DNA of 16,294 bases from Acidimicrobiaceae bacterium (lineage in GTDB: Bacteria; Actinomycetota; Acidimicrobiia; Acidimicrobiales; Bog-793), in the NCBI GenBank assembly GCA_027306715.1, contig DAHUZG010000100.1:1-16294 (forward strand). Direction: 5' to 3'. This document shows, one piece after another, positions 6,214-13,780 of this stretch. The translations under genes were made by a program, and so were the position numbers. The notes under the pieces are model-generated. The model worked only from the letters and a program-made list of their open reading frames with translations. It did not search any database and was not told where the DNA came from. Position 1 is the first letter of the stretch; the number at the start of each line of letters is the position of its first letter.

Positions 6214-7198
6214 CCATCACCTGCAAGGTCTCGGCGTCGCGCGCCTGGACGAGCAGGCTCGACGCACCCGACTCACGCCACACCGCCAGCCGCTCGGCGA
6301 TCCGCCCCGGCGGCCCGACGAGCGCCACCTCGTCGACGAGGGCGTCGGGCACCGCGGCACTCGCCTCGCGGACCTTTCCCTCGAGGTAGAGCTGCTGGAT
6401 GAGCTCAGCCTCACGCTCGTAGCCGTAACGAGAGACGAGGTCGTTGTAGAAGTTCCTCCCCTTGGCGCCCATCCCGCCCACGTAGAGCGCGATCCCGGGG
6501 CGCACGGCGTCGCGTGCGGCGGCGAGGTCGTCACCGATCACCACCGGCACCGAGGGGGCGATGTCGAATCCCTCACGCGGCGTGAACCCGATGGCGTCGC
6601 GGCCGCGTTCGGGGGAGAGGAACAGCGGCAGCCAGCCGTCGGCGATCTCGAAGGCGAGAGCGACGTGTCGTGGGCCGAGCGCGGCGAGGTAGATCGGGAC
6701 CTCGGCACGCAGCGGCTGCATCATCAGCTTGAGCGGCTTGCCGAGGCCGGTCGCTCCCGGCCCGTCGTAGGGGATCGTCAGCTGCGAGCCGCGCAGCTCG
6801 ACCGTCTCGCGCGCCAGCGCAGAGCGCAGCACCTCGACGTACTCGCGGGTGAGCTGCAACGGCTTGCCCCAGGGCCGGCCGTGCCAGCCCTCGACGACCT
6901 GTGGGCCGGAGGTCCCGAGGCCGAGGAGCAGGCGCCCCGCTGAGAGCAGGTCGAGGGTGGCGGCGGTCATTGCGGTCATCGCCGGCGTGCGCGCCGGCAT
7001 CTGCAGGACGCCCGAGCCGAGCTTGATCCGCGAGGTCCGTGCCGCCAGGTACGACAGCACGCTGACGGCGTCGTTGCCCCACGCCTCGGACACCCAGGCG
7101 GAGTCGTAGCCAAGGCGGTCCGCCTCGACCGCCAGCGCGACGAGGTCGAGCGGGCTCGTCGCGCCGGCGGCGTAGCCAAGGGCGAGCCCGAGTCGCAT
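6197..7198 (-). CDS. LLM-class F420-dependent oxidoreductase (Rv3520c-like)
   Basis: The product is a 333-residue TIM-barrel protein of the luciferase-like monooxygenase superfamily. Recognisable stretches are the N-terminal MRLGLALGY strand, the EAWGNDAVS segment (about 38-46), LLGLGTSGPQVVEGW (about 90-105), a DGWLP motif and ALYVGGMGAKGRNFY. These resemble the group containing Mycobacterium tuberculosis Rv3520c, which lies in the cholesterol-catabolism region there. It probably uses reduced F420; the reaction is not known. ATG 7198 lies 2 nt after the FadD stop (TGA-GA-ATG), so translation is likely coupled. An in-frame extension up to 7699 only overlaps the ligase gene and is not real. 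Its place in a fatty-acid-degradation operon suggests a role in handling an unusual acyl substrate. Confidence 0.88.
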   Translation of the reverse strand: MRLGLALGYAAGATSPLDLVALAVEADRLGYDSAWVSEAWGNDAVSVLSYLAARTSRIKLGSGVLQMPARTPAMTAMTAATLDLLSAGRLLLGLGTSGPQVVEGWHGRPWGKPLQLTREYVEVLRSALARETVELRGSQLTIPYDGPGATGLGKPLKLMMQPLRAEVPIYLAALGPRHVALAFEIADGWLPLFLSPERGRDAIGFTPREGFDIAPSVPVVIGDDLAAARDAVRPGIALYVGGMGAKGRNFYNDLVSRYGYEREAELIQQLYLEGKVREASAAVPDALVDEVALVGPPGRIAERLAVWRESGASSLLVQARDAETLQVMAELAL

Positions 7199-7200
7199 TC

Positions 7201-8805
7201 TCAGCGGGGAAGTTGCGACGCCGGCCCGGCGAACTGCTCGCGCAGCGCGCTCTTTCTGAACTTGCCGACCGAGGTCTTCGGGATCTCGGCGACGAACTCG
7301 AACCGGTCCGGCAGCCACCACTTGGCGAACTGCGGCGCGAGATAGGCGATCAGCTCCTCGGCGGTGGCGGACTCGTTCGGCTTCAGCACGCAGACCGCCA
7401 GCGGCCGCTCGAGCCAGGTGTCGTCGGGGATGGCGATCACCGCGGCCTCGGCGACGGCGGGGTGGCCCATCAGCGCGTTCTCGAGATCGACCGAGGAGAT
7501 CCACTCGCCGCCGGACTTGATCACGTCCTTCGTACGGTCCTTTATCCGGATGTAGCCGGCCGGCTCGATGGTGACGATGTCGCCGGTGCGGAACCAGCCG
7601 TCCTCGGTCCAGCGGTCGGCTGCCTCGGGTGCCTCGTAGTAGCTGCTCGCCACCCACGGCCCGCGTACCTCGAGCTCTCCCATCGACTCGCCGTCCCACG
7701 GCACCTCGCTCTCGCCGGCGCGGGCGCGCACCTCGACGAACGGGAGAGGCATCCCGGTCGAGGTGGCGATGTCGTAGAGCCTCTCGGGGTCGGCCTGACG
7801 CAGCTCGCCGACGGGATCGGTGACCGACGCCACCGGCGAGGTCTCGGTCATCCCCCAGCCCTGTACGACGGTGATGCCGTGACGCTCCTTGAAGGCCTCG
7901 ATCATCGTCCGCGGAGCGGCCGAGCCGCCAGAGAGCATCCCGCGCAGCCGGGAGAGGTCCCAGCGGCCGGGGTCGGCGTCGAGCAGGCGGAGGATCCCGA
8001 GCCAGAGCGTCGGCACGCCGGCCGAGCAGGTGACGCCCTCGGCGACGAAGTCGTCGAGCAGGCTCTCGGGGTCGAGGTAGGGCCCGGGAAAGACGATCTT
8101 CGAGCCGAGCATCGCGGCCAGGTACGGGTAGCCCCAGGCGTTGACGTGGAACATCGGCACGACCGGCAGGAGCGAGTCACCCTCGCCGAGCGAGATCCCG
8201 AACGGCGACATCGCGGCGACGCCCATCGCGTGAAGGACCGTCGAGCGGTGCGAGTAGACGACGCCCTTCGGGCGCCCGGTGGTGCCGCTCGTGTAGCACA
8301 TCGCCGCAGCCGCGTGCTCCTCGATGCCGGGGTCGGACCAGTCGCCGGGGTCGGCGGTGGCAAGCAGGTCCTCGTAGCTGTCCTCGATGACAAAGACGTG
8401 CTCGAGCTCGACCTCGTCGCGGATCGCCTCGTAGAGCGGCCAGATGCTGCGGTCGACGAGCAGCACCTTGTCCCGGGCATGGTTGACGACGTAGGAGACG
8501 TCGCTCGGGTGCAGGCGGATGTTGATCGTGTGCAGCACGTAGCCGCCGCACGGCACGCCGAAGTACGCCTCGAGGTGCTGGTAGTGGTTCCAGCAGAGCG
8601 TCGCGACGCGATCGCCGTGGCCGAGGCCGAGCTGCCCGAGGGCGACGGCGAGCTGTCTCGCCCGCCGCGCCATGTCGGCATAGCCGTAGCGGTGGAACGA
8701 CCGGTCAGGAAGGCGTGTGACCACCTCTTTGTGGCCGAAGTACGTCTCGACGCGCCGCAGCAGCGGCGGCAGCGTCAGCGGGAAGTCCATCATCAAGCCG
8801 TCCAC
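7201..8805 (-). CDS. fadD: Fatty-acid--CoA ligase (FadD/AlkK-like)
   Basis: The enzyme activates a carboxylic acid to its acyl-CoA through an acyl-adenylate in the cytoplasm. It has 534 residues and all ANL-superfamily motifs: the P-loop YTSGTTGRPKG (171-181), PMFHVNAWG (217-225), GWGMTETS (316-323), GWFRTGD (403-409), DRTKDVIKSGGEWIS (423-437) and the C-terminal catalytic lysine K515 in KTSVGKFRK. The PMFHVNAWG and SGGEWISS segments resemble AlkK-type medium/long-chain ligases. I chose GTG 8805 because AGGGGAA lies about 5 nt upstream; ATGs at 8793 and 8790 are in the same frame but have weaker sites. It follows the small FadE by 74 bp and precedes the LLM gene by 2 bp, so it supplies the entry step of the beta-oxidation set. 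Chain length cannot be read from the sequence. Confidence 0.93.
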   Translation of the reverse strand: MDGLMMDFPLTLPPLLRRVETYFGHKEVVTRLPDRSFHRYGYADMARRARQLAVALGQLGLGHGDRVATLCWNHYQHLEAYFGVPCGGYVLHTINIRLHPSDVSYVVNHARDKVLLVDRSIWPLYEAIRDEVELEHVFVIEDSYEDLLATADPGDWSDPGIEEHAAAAMCYTSGTTGRPKGVVYSHRSTVLHAMGVAAMSPFGISLGEGDSLLPVVPMFHVNAWGYPYLAAMLGSKIVFPGPYLDPESLLDDFVAEGVTCSAGVPTLWLGILRLLDADPGRWDLSRLRGMLSGGSAAPRTMIEAFKERHGITVVQGWGMTETSPVASVTDPVGELRQADPERLYDIATSTGMPLPFVEVRARAGESEVPWDGESMGELEVRGPWVASSYYEAPEAADRWTEDGWFRTGDIVTIEPAGYIRIKDRTKDVIKSGGEWISSVDLENALMGHPAVAEAAVIAIPDDTWLERPLAVCVLKPNESATAEELIAYLAPQFAKWWLPDRFEFVAEIPKTSVGKFRKSALREQFAGPASQLPR

Positions 8806-8879
8806 AGCGCTTCCCCTCTCGACCCTCTCGCCCGTGCAGCCTGACCGGTGCTGACCGTGCCGACCCGCGCCCGCCGGGC

Positions 8880-9716
8880 TCAGTCGCTGTCGAGCAGGTG
8901 GCCGGCGACCACGCCACGCCAGTGCGAGGCGTAGCCGCCGTAGGCCTGGATCGCCATCGCCCGCTTGTAGTAGCGGTGCAGCACGTGCTCCCAGGTGAAG
9001 CCCATCCCTCCGTGAACCTGGATCGAGCGCTCACAGGCGTCGACCGCCGCATCAGCGGCGTAGGACTTCGCCGCGGCGACGGCGACGGCGGTCTCGGCGT
9101 CGTCGCTCGCCACGCACCACGCCGCCCAGTAGGCGAGCGAGCGTGCCAGCTCGGTCTCGAGGTAGGTGTCGGCGAGCTTGTGCGAGACAGCCTGGAAGGT
9201 GCCGATCGGCTTGCCGAACTGCTCGCGGGTCTTGGCGTGCTCGACGCCGAGCGCCAGCGCCGCGGCGGCGATACCGACCGCCTCGAGGGCGAGCGCAGCC
9301 AGGGCCCGCTGGCGTACAGCAGCGGCAAGGGGCCCCTCTTCGAGGATGACGACCTCGTCGACGATCTCGGCCGACGGCACCGGCCAGGCGCCGAGGGCGA
9401 GCGAGAAGCTGCTCTCGCCCGAGGCGACGCGTGCCTGCTGCTCGGGCGAGAGCGCCGGCAGGGCGAGCCCGACGGTGGCGAAGTACGGGCCGGGGTAGAG
9501 CGCCCGTCCCATCTCCTCGAACAGCACGGCCTCCTCGAGGAAGCCGAGCCCCGCCCCGCCCGCCGCCTCGGGAACAGAGATGCCGGTCCATCCGAGCGAG
9601 GCGATCTCGCTCCAGCCTCCCGGCTCGAGCACGGCAGCGGCCGGGTAGCGCTCGGCGAGGTAGCGGCGCGCCTCGACGCGCAGGTGCTCCTGCTCCTCGG
9701 AGAAGGCGAAATCCAT
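8880..9716 (-). CDS. Acyl-CoA dehydrogenase, small subunit of a FadE pair, shortened middle domain
   Basis: The product has 278 residues. The N-terminal helical domain (MDFAFSEEQEHLRVEARRYL, LFEEMGRALYPGPYFA) and the C-terminal four-helix domain (EHAKTREQFGKPIGTFQA at 159-176, QVHGGMGFTWEH at 233-244) are intact and typical of the divergent partner subunit in heteromeric FadE enzymes such as those of steroid side-chain oxidation. The middle beta-domain is reduced to about residues 100-137, so the protein is roughly 50-90 residues shorter than usual partners. No stop or frame break explains this. Its ATG shares one base with the large-subunit stop (TGATG), so the two are translationally coupled and probably form a heteromer that passes electrons to ETF. 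Substrate unknown. Confidence 0.87.
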   Translation of the reverse strand: MDFAFSEEQEHLRVEARRYLAERYPAAAVLEPGGWSEIASLGWTGISVPEAAGGAGLGFLEEAVLFEEMGRALYPGPYFATVGLALPALSPEQQARVASGESSFSLALGAWPVPSAEIVDEVVILEEGPLAAAVRQRALAALALEAVGIAAAALALGVEHAKTREQFGKPIGTFQAVSHKLADTYLETELARSLAYWAAWCVASDDAETAVAVAAAKSYAADAAVDACERSIQVHGGMGFTWEHVLHRYYKRAMAIQAYGGYASHWRGVVAGHLLDSD

Positions 9717-10810
9717 CAGCGCGACCTCGGCAGGCCGAGCACCCGCTCAGCGATGATGCTGCGCAGGATCTCCGACGTCCCCGCCTCGATGGTGTTGCCC
9801 CGGCTGCGCAGCTGCTGGTGGCCCCAGTAGCCGTCGTCGACGCCGCCGAGCAGCTCCATCGCCAGCTTGGTCAGCCGCTGGTTCTGCTCGGACCAGTGGA
9901 GCTTGGCGATCGAGCCCTCCGGCCCGGGCATGCCGGTCCTGACAAGGGTGGTCAGCGAGCGGTAATTGGTGAACTTGAGCGCCTGCAGCTCGATCCATTC
10001 GCGAGCGACGCGGTCGCGCACGAGCGGGTCGGTTCGGGCGGTGCGCCCGGCGAGGCCGACGAGCCGGCGCACCTGGCCGTCGAGCACGCCGGTGAGCGCG
10101 ATGCCGAGGGTGCCACGCTCGTGCAAGAGGGTTGTCATCGCCACCGTCCAGCCGCCGCCGATCTCGCCGAGCAGGTTGTCGCGCGGCACGACGACGTCGT
10201 TGAAGAAGATCTCGTTGAACTCGGCCTCTCCGGTGATCTGGCGCAGCGGGCGCACCTCGACGCCCGCGGCGTGCATGTCGCAGATCACATAGGTGAGCCC
10301 GGCCTGGCGGCTCGACCCGGGGTCGCTTCGTGCAAGCAGGATGCAGTAGTCGGCGAGGTGGGCGAAGGACGACCACACCTTCTGGCCGTTGACGAGGAAG
10401 TGGTCGTCGAGGACCTCGATACGTGTCCGCAGCGAGGCCAGGTCCGAGCCCGAGCCGGGCTCGGAGAAGCCCTGGCACCAGATCTCCTCGGAAGAGAGGA
10501 TCTTCGGCAGGTAGCGGCGCTTCTGCTGCTCGCTGCCGTGGAACATGATCGTCGGCCCGGCCATACCGATCCCGATCGGGTTGGCGTGGTTCGGCGCCTC
10601 GGCGCGGGCCATCTCCTCGAGCACGATCGCCTGGAAGCTGTACGGGGCCCCGCGCCCGCCGTAGGGGACCGGCCAGGTGACCCCGGCCAGCCCGGCGTCT
10701 TGCAGCCGGCGGCTCCACTCGACGCCGCCGGGGGAGGGGAGCTCGGCCTCGAGGAAGGCCCGCACCTCGGAGCGGAAGGCCGCTTCGCCGGGGGAGTCGC
10801 CGAGGTCCAC
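9716..10810 (-). CDS. Acyl-CoA dehydrogenase, large subunit of a FadE pair
   Basis: This FAD enzyme introduces the alpha,beta double bond into an acyl-CoA. It has 364 residues in the usual ACAD order: N-terminal helices (WPVPYGGRG at 46-54, VLEEMARAEAPNHANPIGIG at 63-82), the middle beta-domain with the FAD-contact segment CQGFSEPGSGSDLASLRT (112-129) and NGQKVWSS (141-148), then the C-terminal helical domain ending NTIEAGTSEILRSIIAERVL. I cannot assign the catalytic base with confidence. The start is GTG 10810; the frame stays open upstream but conservation ends here and a -10-like TACTGT lies six bases before it. A longer in-frame extension runs over the divergent SDR gene and is rejected. 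Stop and downstream start overlap by one base. Confidence 0.92.
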   Translation of the reverse strand: MDLGDSPGEAAFRSEVRAFLEAELPSPGGVEWSRRLQDAGLAGVTWPVPYGGRGAPYSFQAIVLEEMARAEAPNHANPIGIGMAGPTIMFHGSEQQKRRYLPKILSSEEIWCQGFSEPGSGSDLASLRTRIEVLDDHFLVNGQKVWSSFAHLADYCILLARSDPGSSRQAGLTYVICDMHAAGVEVRPLRQITGEAEFNEIFFNDVVVPRDNLLGEIGGGWTVAMTTLLHERGTLGIALTGVLDGQVRRLVGLAGRTARTDPLVRDRVAREWIELQALKFTNYRSLTTLVRTGMPGPEGSIAKLHWSEQNQRLTKLAMELLGGVDDGYWGHQQLRSRGNTIEAGTSEILRSIIAERVLGLPRSR

Positions 10811-10867
10811 GCAGCTACAGTACGCGCCGGGGGTCGCGGTGACCAGGCCCCGCGGGAAGGGGGCGGC
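10811..10867. promoter_or_regulatory. 57-bp divergent promoter region between the two beta-oxidation operons
   Basis: On the minus strand TACTGT (10822-10817) is followed by six bases and GTG 10810, fitting a leaderless transcript; TGGTCA (10844-10839) at 16 bp spacing is a passable -35 (4 of 6 to TTGACA). On the plus strand TACAGT (10816-10821) overlaps the same bases and could serve the SDR operon. AAGGGG (10856-10861), 6 nt before GTG 10868, is the SDR ribosome-binding site. Overlapping -10 boxes would make the two operons compete or be co-regulated. No clear TetR-type palindrome is visible. Confidence 0.45.
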
Positions 10868-11800
10868 GTGCCGGCACTCGAAAAGAAGGTGGCGATCGTT
10901 ACCGGGGCCGGCCGCGGCATCGGCCGCGAGCACGCGCTCGCCCTCGCCCGGGTAGGGGCGCGGGTGGTCGTCAACGACCTCGGCGCCAGCCTGAGCGGTG
11001 AGGGTGCCGACAGCACCCCGGCGGCGCAGGTCGTCGCCGAGATCGAGGGCTTCGGCGGGGAGGCGATCGCCAACGCCGACGACGTCGCCGACTTCGGCGG
11101 CGCACGGCATCTCGTCGAGACGGCGATCGAGCGCTTCGGCCGGCTCGACATTCTCGTCAACAACGCCGGGATCCTTCGCGACCGGATGCTTGTCAACATG
11201 GACGAGGGCGAGTGGGACGCCGTCATCGCCGTCCACCTGAAGGGTCACTTCGGCCCGACCCATCACGCAGCCCTGCACTGGCGCGAGCAGTCCAAGGCGG
11301 GCGAGGAGGTGCGGGCCCGGGTGATCAACACCTCGAGCCCGTCGGGCGTCTTCGGCAACGTCGGGCAGGCCAACTACGGAGCTGCCAAGGCCGGCATCGC
11401 CGCCTTCAGCCTGATCGCCGCCCAGGAGCTGCAGCGCTACGGCGTGACCGTCAACTGCCTGGCGCCGAACGCCCGCACGCGGATGACCGAGTCCGCCTTC
11501 GGGGCGCTCGCCGCCGGGGAGGGGTTCGACGCCTGGGACCCGGCGCACAACTCGCACATCGTCGTGGCCCTCTGCGCCGACGAGGCGCAGCACATCACCG
11601 GCCAGGTGTTCTTCGTGATGGGCGGGACGGTGAACGCGCTGCGCGGCTGGGAGTCCGGCGAGCTGTTCGTCTCCGAGGGCGGCTGGGACCCCGACCGGCT
11701 GCTCGCTGCGCTGCTCGAGCGTTACCCCGAGGGAGTCTCGCCGGCCGGGATGCTCGCCGGCATGACCCGCGCCGGCGGCGGGTCCGTGCAGCTCGGGTGA
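10868..11800 (+). CDS. SDR-family 3-hydroxyacyl-CoA dehydrogenase
   Basis: The product is a 310-residue Rossmann-fold dehydrogenase. The coenzyme motif TGAGRGIG is at 12-19, ND at 37-38 follows the second strand and favours NAD, and NNAG is at 98-101. Catalytic S157 (INTSSPSG), Y170 and K174 (YGAAKAG) are present. The VVVNDLG strand and the C-terminal extension beyond 260 residues are typical of the dehydrogenase part of multifunctional enzyme 2-like proteins, which oxidise (3R)-hydroxyacyl-CoA. The next gene encodes the matching (R)-specific hydratase, so the two probably act in sequence. The start is GTG 10868 with a purine-rich site just upstream; a much longer in-frame extension from 9431 runs antisense through the FadE genes and is not real. 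Confidence 0.9.
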   Translation: MPALEKKVAIVTGAGRGIGREHALALARVGARVVVNDLGASLSGEGADSTPAAQVVAEIEGFGGEAIANADDVADFGGARHLVETAIERFGRLDILVNNAGILRDRMLVNMDEGEWDAVIAVHLKGHFGPTHHAALHWREQSKAGEEVRARVINTSSPSGVFGNVGQANYGAAKAGIAAFSLIAAQELQRYGVTVNCLAPNARTRMTESAFGALAAGEGFDAWDPAHNSHIVVALCADEAQHITGQVFFVMGGTVNALRGWESGELFVSEGGWDPDRLLAALLERYPEGVSPAGMLAGMTRAGGGSVQLG

Positions 11801-11820
11801 GCCGCCGGCGCTGGCAGGCA

Positions 11821-11851
11821 GGCCTCGGGGAACGGCAGACTGCACGAGGCC
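11821..11851 (+). promoter_or_regulatory. Stem-loop in the SDR-MaoC spacer
   Basis: GGCCTCG (11821-11827) and CGAGGCC (11845-11851) are perfect 7-bp arms around a 17-nt loop that itself holds GCAG-A-CTGC. No T-tract follows, so it is more likely an mRNA-stability or processing element than a terminator. It lies 22 bp before the MaoC Shine-Dalgarno (GGAGGAG, 11874-11880). Confidence 0.35.
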
Positions 11852-11888
11852 GCCGGCTCGCCGAGCGCAGGCGGGAGGAGCGGAGCCC

Positions 11889-12350
11889 ATGACAACGACG
11901 ACCATCGGGGAGCTCTCCTCCTCGGGTGAGCACGACCTCGTCGTGAGCTCGTGGCGGACGATCGGCCAGCGCCAGATCGACCTGTTCGCCGATGCCACCG
12001 ACGATCACCAGTGGATCCACGTCGACGCCGAGGCGGCGGCCAAGGGCCCGTTCGGGACGACCGTCGCCCACGGCTTTCTCACCCTGTCGCTCGTGCCGGC
12101 GATGTACGAGGAGATCGTGCAGCTCTCCGACGCCGTGCTCGGTGTGAACTACGGCACCGAGAAGATCCGCTTCACCTCGCCGGTGCCGGCCGGCTCGCGT
12201 GTCCGGTTGCACGCCCGGCTGCTCGGCTCCGAGCCACGCCAGCTCGGCACGCTCTTCCGGGTCGCCATCACCGTCGAGATCGAGGGACAGGACAAGCCCG
12301 CTCTCGCCGGTGAGATCGTCTTCCTCGTCGCCGGTGCTCCCGATGCCTGA
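11889..12350 (+). CDS. MaoC-like (R)-specific enoyl-CoA hydratase
   Basis: This 153-residue single hot-dog-fold protein hydrates trans-2-enoyl-CoA to (3R)-hydroxyacyl-CoA. The hydratase motif FADATDDHQWIHVD (33-46) contains D39 and H44 with the same five-residue spacing as the catalytic Asp/His of PhaJ-type hydratases, followed by the AHGFLTLS strand. The start ATG 11889 has a strong GGAGGAG site 8 nt upstream. It lies 88 bp after the SDR gene and overlaps the thiolase start by 8 bp, consistent with one operon. Its stereochemistry fits an MFE-2-like (3R) dehydrogenase upstream. Confidence 0.93.
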   Translation: MTTTTIGELSSSGEHDLVVSSWRTIGQRQIDLFADATDDHQWIHVDAEAAAKGPFGTTVAHGFLTLSLVPAMYEEIVQLSDAVLGVNYGTEKIRFTSPVPAGSRVRLHARLLGSEPRQLGTLFRVAITVEIEGQDKPALAGEIVFLVAGAPDA

Positions 12351-13491
12351 GGCGGTCGTCGTCGCGGCCGTGCGCACCCCGATCGGTCGTGCCCAGAAGG
12401 GCTCGCTCACCGCGGCGCGCCCGGACGACCTGCTTGCCTTCGCCATCTCCGAGGCCGTGGCGGCCTGTCCGGGGCTCGATCCGGCCGACATCGAGGACGT
12501 CGTCGCCGGCTGCGCCTTCCCCGAGCAGAAGCAGGGGATGAACCTGGCGCGCCGCGCCGCCCTGCTTGCCGGGCTGCCGGCGAGCGTGCCGGGAACGACG
12601 GTGAACCGCTTCTGTGCCTCGAGCCTGCAGGCGATCCGGATGGCCTTCCACGCGGTGCGCGCCGGCGAGGGGGAGGTCTTCGTGGCCGCCGGGGTGGAGT
12701 CGGTGTCGCAGGTCGACGCCATGCCGCGCAGCCTCGACGAGCTGCACCCGAAGCTGTTCGGTGACACCGCGGAGATCGCCGACGTCTACATCCCGATGGG
12801 GATGACCGCCGAGAACGTCGCCGAGCGCTGGAAGATCGGCCGCGAGGAGATGGATCGCTTCGCCCAGCGTTCCCAGGAGCGTGCCGTGGCCGCCCAGGAC
12901 GCCGGCGTGTTCGGGCGCGAGATCGTCGCCTACCAAGACGTGTCGGTCGATGACGGGCCGCGGCGCGAGTCGAGCGTCGAGAGGCTCGCTTCGCTGCCGC
13001 CGGCGTTCCGCCCGGACGGCTCGGTGACCGCCGGCAACTCCTGCCCGCTCAACGACGGGGCGGCGGCGGTCGTCGTGATGAGCGAAGGGCGCGCCGCGTC
13101 GCTCGGGCTGCGGCCGCGGGCGCGCCTTGTCGCCTCGGCGGTGTCGGGGATCGAGCCCGAGATCATGGGCGTCGGGCCGATCGAGGCGATCGGCCGTGTC
13201 CTTGCCCGGGCGGGGATGGCGATCGGCGACGTCGACGTCGTCGAGCTGAACGAGGCCTTCGCCTCCCAGGTGCTCGCCGTCTGTCGTGAAGTCGGCATCG
13301 ACCCCTTCGGCGAGCAGCTCAACCCGCACGGGGGGGCGATCGCCCTCGGCCACCCGTTCGGGATGACCGGAGCCCGCATCATGACCACGCTGCTCAACGA
13401 CCTCGAGACCCTCGACAAGACGATCGGCCTCGAGACGATGTGCGTCGGCGGCGGTCAGGGCATGGCGATGATCGTCGAGCGCCTTTCGTAG
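12343..13491 (+). CDS. Thiolase (acetyl-CoA acyltransferase)
   Basis: The product has 382 residues and the full thiolase signature. It cleaves 3-ketoacyl-CoA with CoA to acetyl-CoA (or propionyl-CoA) and a shortened acyl-CoA. The nucleophile is C91 in NRFCASSLQA; N303-E304-A305-F306, H337 in GGAIALGHP and C367 in MCVGGGQG complete the active site. The N-terminus PEAVVVAAVRTPIGR is that of degradative FadA-type enzymes. ATG 12343 lies inside the last codons of MaoC (8-bp overlap), so translation is coupled; a start at 12199 would overlap MaoC far more and adds non-thiolase sequence. It is the last enzyme of the beta-oxidation turn encoded here. Confidence 0.95.
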   Translation: MPEAVVVAAVRTPIGRAQKGSLTAARPDDLLAFAISEAVAACPGLDPADIEDVVAGCAFPEQKQGMNLARRAALLAGLPASVPGTTVNRFCASSLQAIRMAFHAVRAGEGEVFVAAGVESVSQVDAMPRSLDELHPKLFGDTAEIADVYIPMGMTAENVAERWKIGREEMDRFAQRSQERAVAAQDAGVFGREIVAYQDVSVDDGPRRESSVERLASLPPAFRPDGSVTAGNSCPLNDGAAAVVVMSEGRAASLGLRPRARLVASAVSGIEPEIMGVGPIEAIGRVLARAGMAIGDVDVVELNEAFASQVLAVCREVGIDPFGEQLNPHGGAIALGHPFGMTGARIMTTLLNDLETLDKTIGLETMCVGGGQGMAMIVERLS

Positions 13492-13777
13492 CGGCGCGCT
13501 CGAGGTCGTTGGGACGCCGAACCGGCACAGCCGATGTCCTCGAAAGACCCGATGTCCTCGAAAGACCCGATGCCCTCGGCTCGTCGAGCGGCGTGACCTC
13601 GAGCCAGCTCGCGACGGCGCTCATCGGAGCGGTCGCCTGCTCCGGCTCCTCGACACCCGTTAGAGCGTCGCCGCCGAGGAGATGGGGCTGCGGCTCTTGG
13701 CGCTGTGACCCGGCTGCCCGGCTCAGAAGGTCTCGCGGCCATCGACGCGGCGCACGTGGCCCCGCTACCGTTCGCCC
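13492..13777. other. 286-bp spacer without a recognisable gene
   Basis: I see no supportable coding region, tRNA or rRNA between the thiolase and the DUF1801 gene. Short ORFs here on both strands have skewed composition and are shadows or repeat products. The stretch holds an 18-bp tandem repeat (13531-13578) and, at its end, the promoter of the DUF1801 gene. Confidence 0.6.
13531..13578. repeat. 18-bp tandem repeat, 2.7 copies
   Basis: CCGATGTCCTCGAAAGAC occurs exactly at 13531-13548 and 13549-13566, then CCGATGCCCTCG at 13567-13578. It is non-coding as far as can be seen and lies 40 bp after the thiolase stop. Confidence 0.9.
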
Positions 13778-13780
13778 ATG
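13742..13780 (+). promoter_or_regulatory. Promoter of the DUF1801 gene, probably leaderless
   Basis: TACCGT (13766-13771) lies six bases before the ATG (13778) and TCGACG (13742-13747) 18 bp further upstream resembles TTGACA at four positions. There is no Shine-Dalgarno before the ATG, so translation of a leaderless mRNA is likely. Confidence 0.5.

Noticed and set aside
6197..7699. 500-residue version of the LLM protein
   Set aside because: The extra N-terminus overlaps the ligase gene in another frame and is low-complexity; the LLM family begins at MRLGLALGY, ATG 7198.
7213..8844. 543-residue plus-strand ORF opposite FadD
   Set aside because: It is an antisense shadow of the ligase, which has all catalytic motifs on the other strand.
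9431..11800. 789-residue plus-strand ORF
   Set aside because: Only the part from 10868 is the SDR enzyme; the first about 480 codons run antisense to the FadE genes with no recognisable domain.
9716..11998. 760-residue minus-strand ORF
   Set aside because: Only 9716-10810 is acyl-CoA dehydrogenase; the upstream part is antisense to the SDR gene.
13531..13578. CRISPR array
   Set aside because: Units are 18 bp, directly adjacent without spacers, and fewer than three copies.
13579..13777. A tRNA (including tRNA-Sec) in the spacer
   Set aside because: I could not find an acceptor stem, TTCRA-type T-loop or UCA anticodon arm arranged as a cloverleaf.
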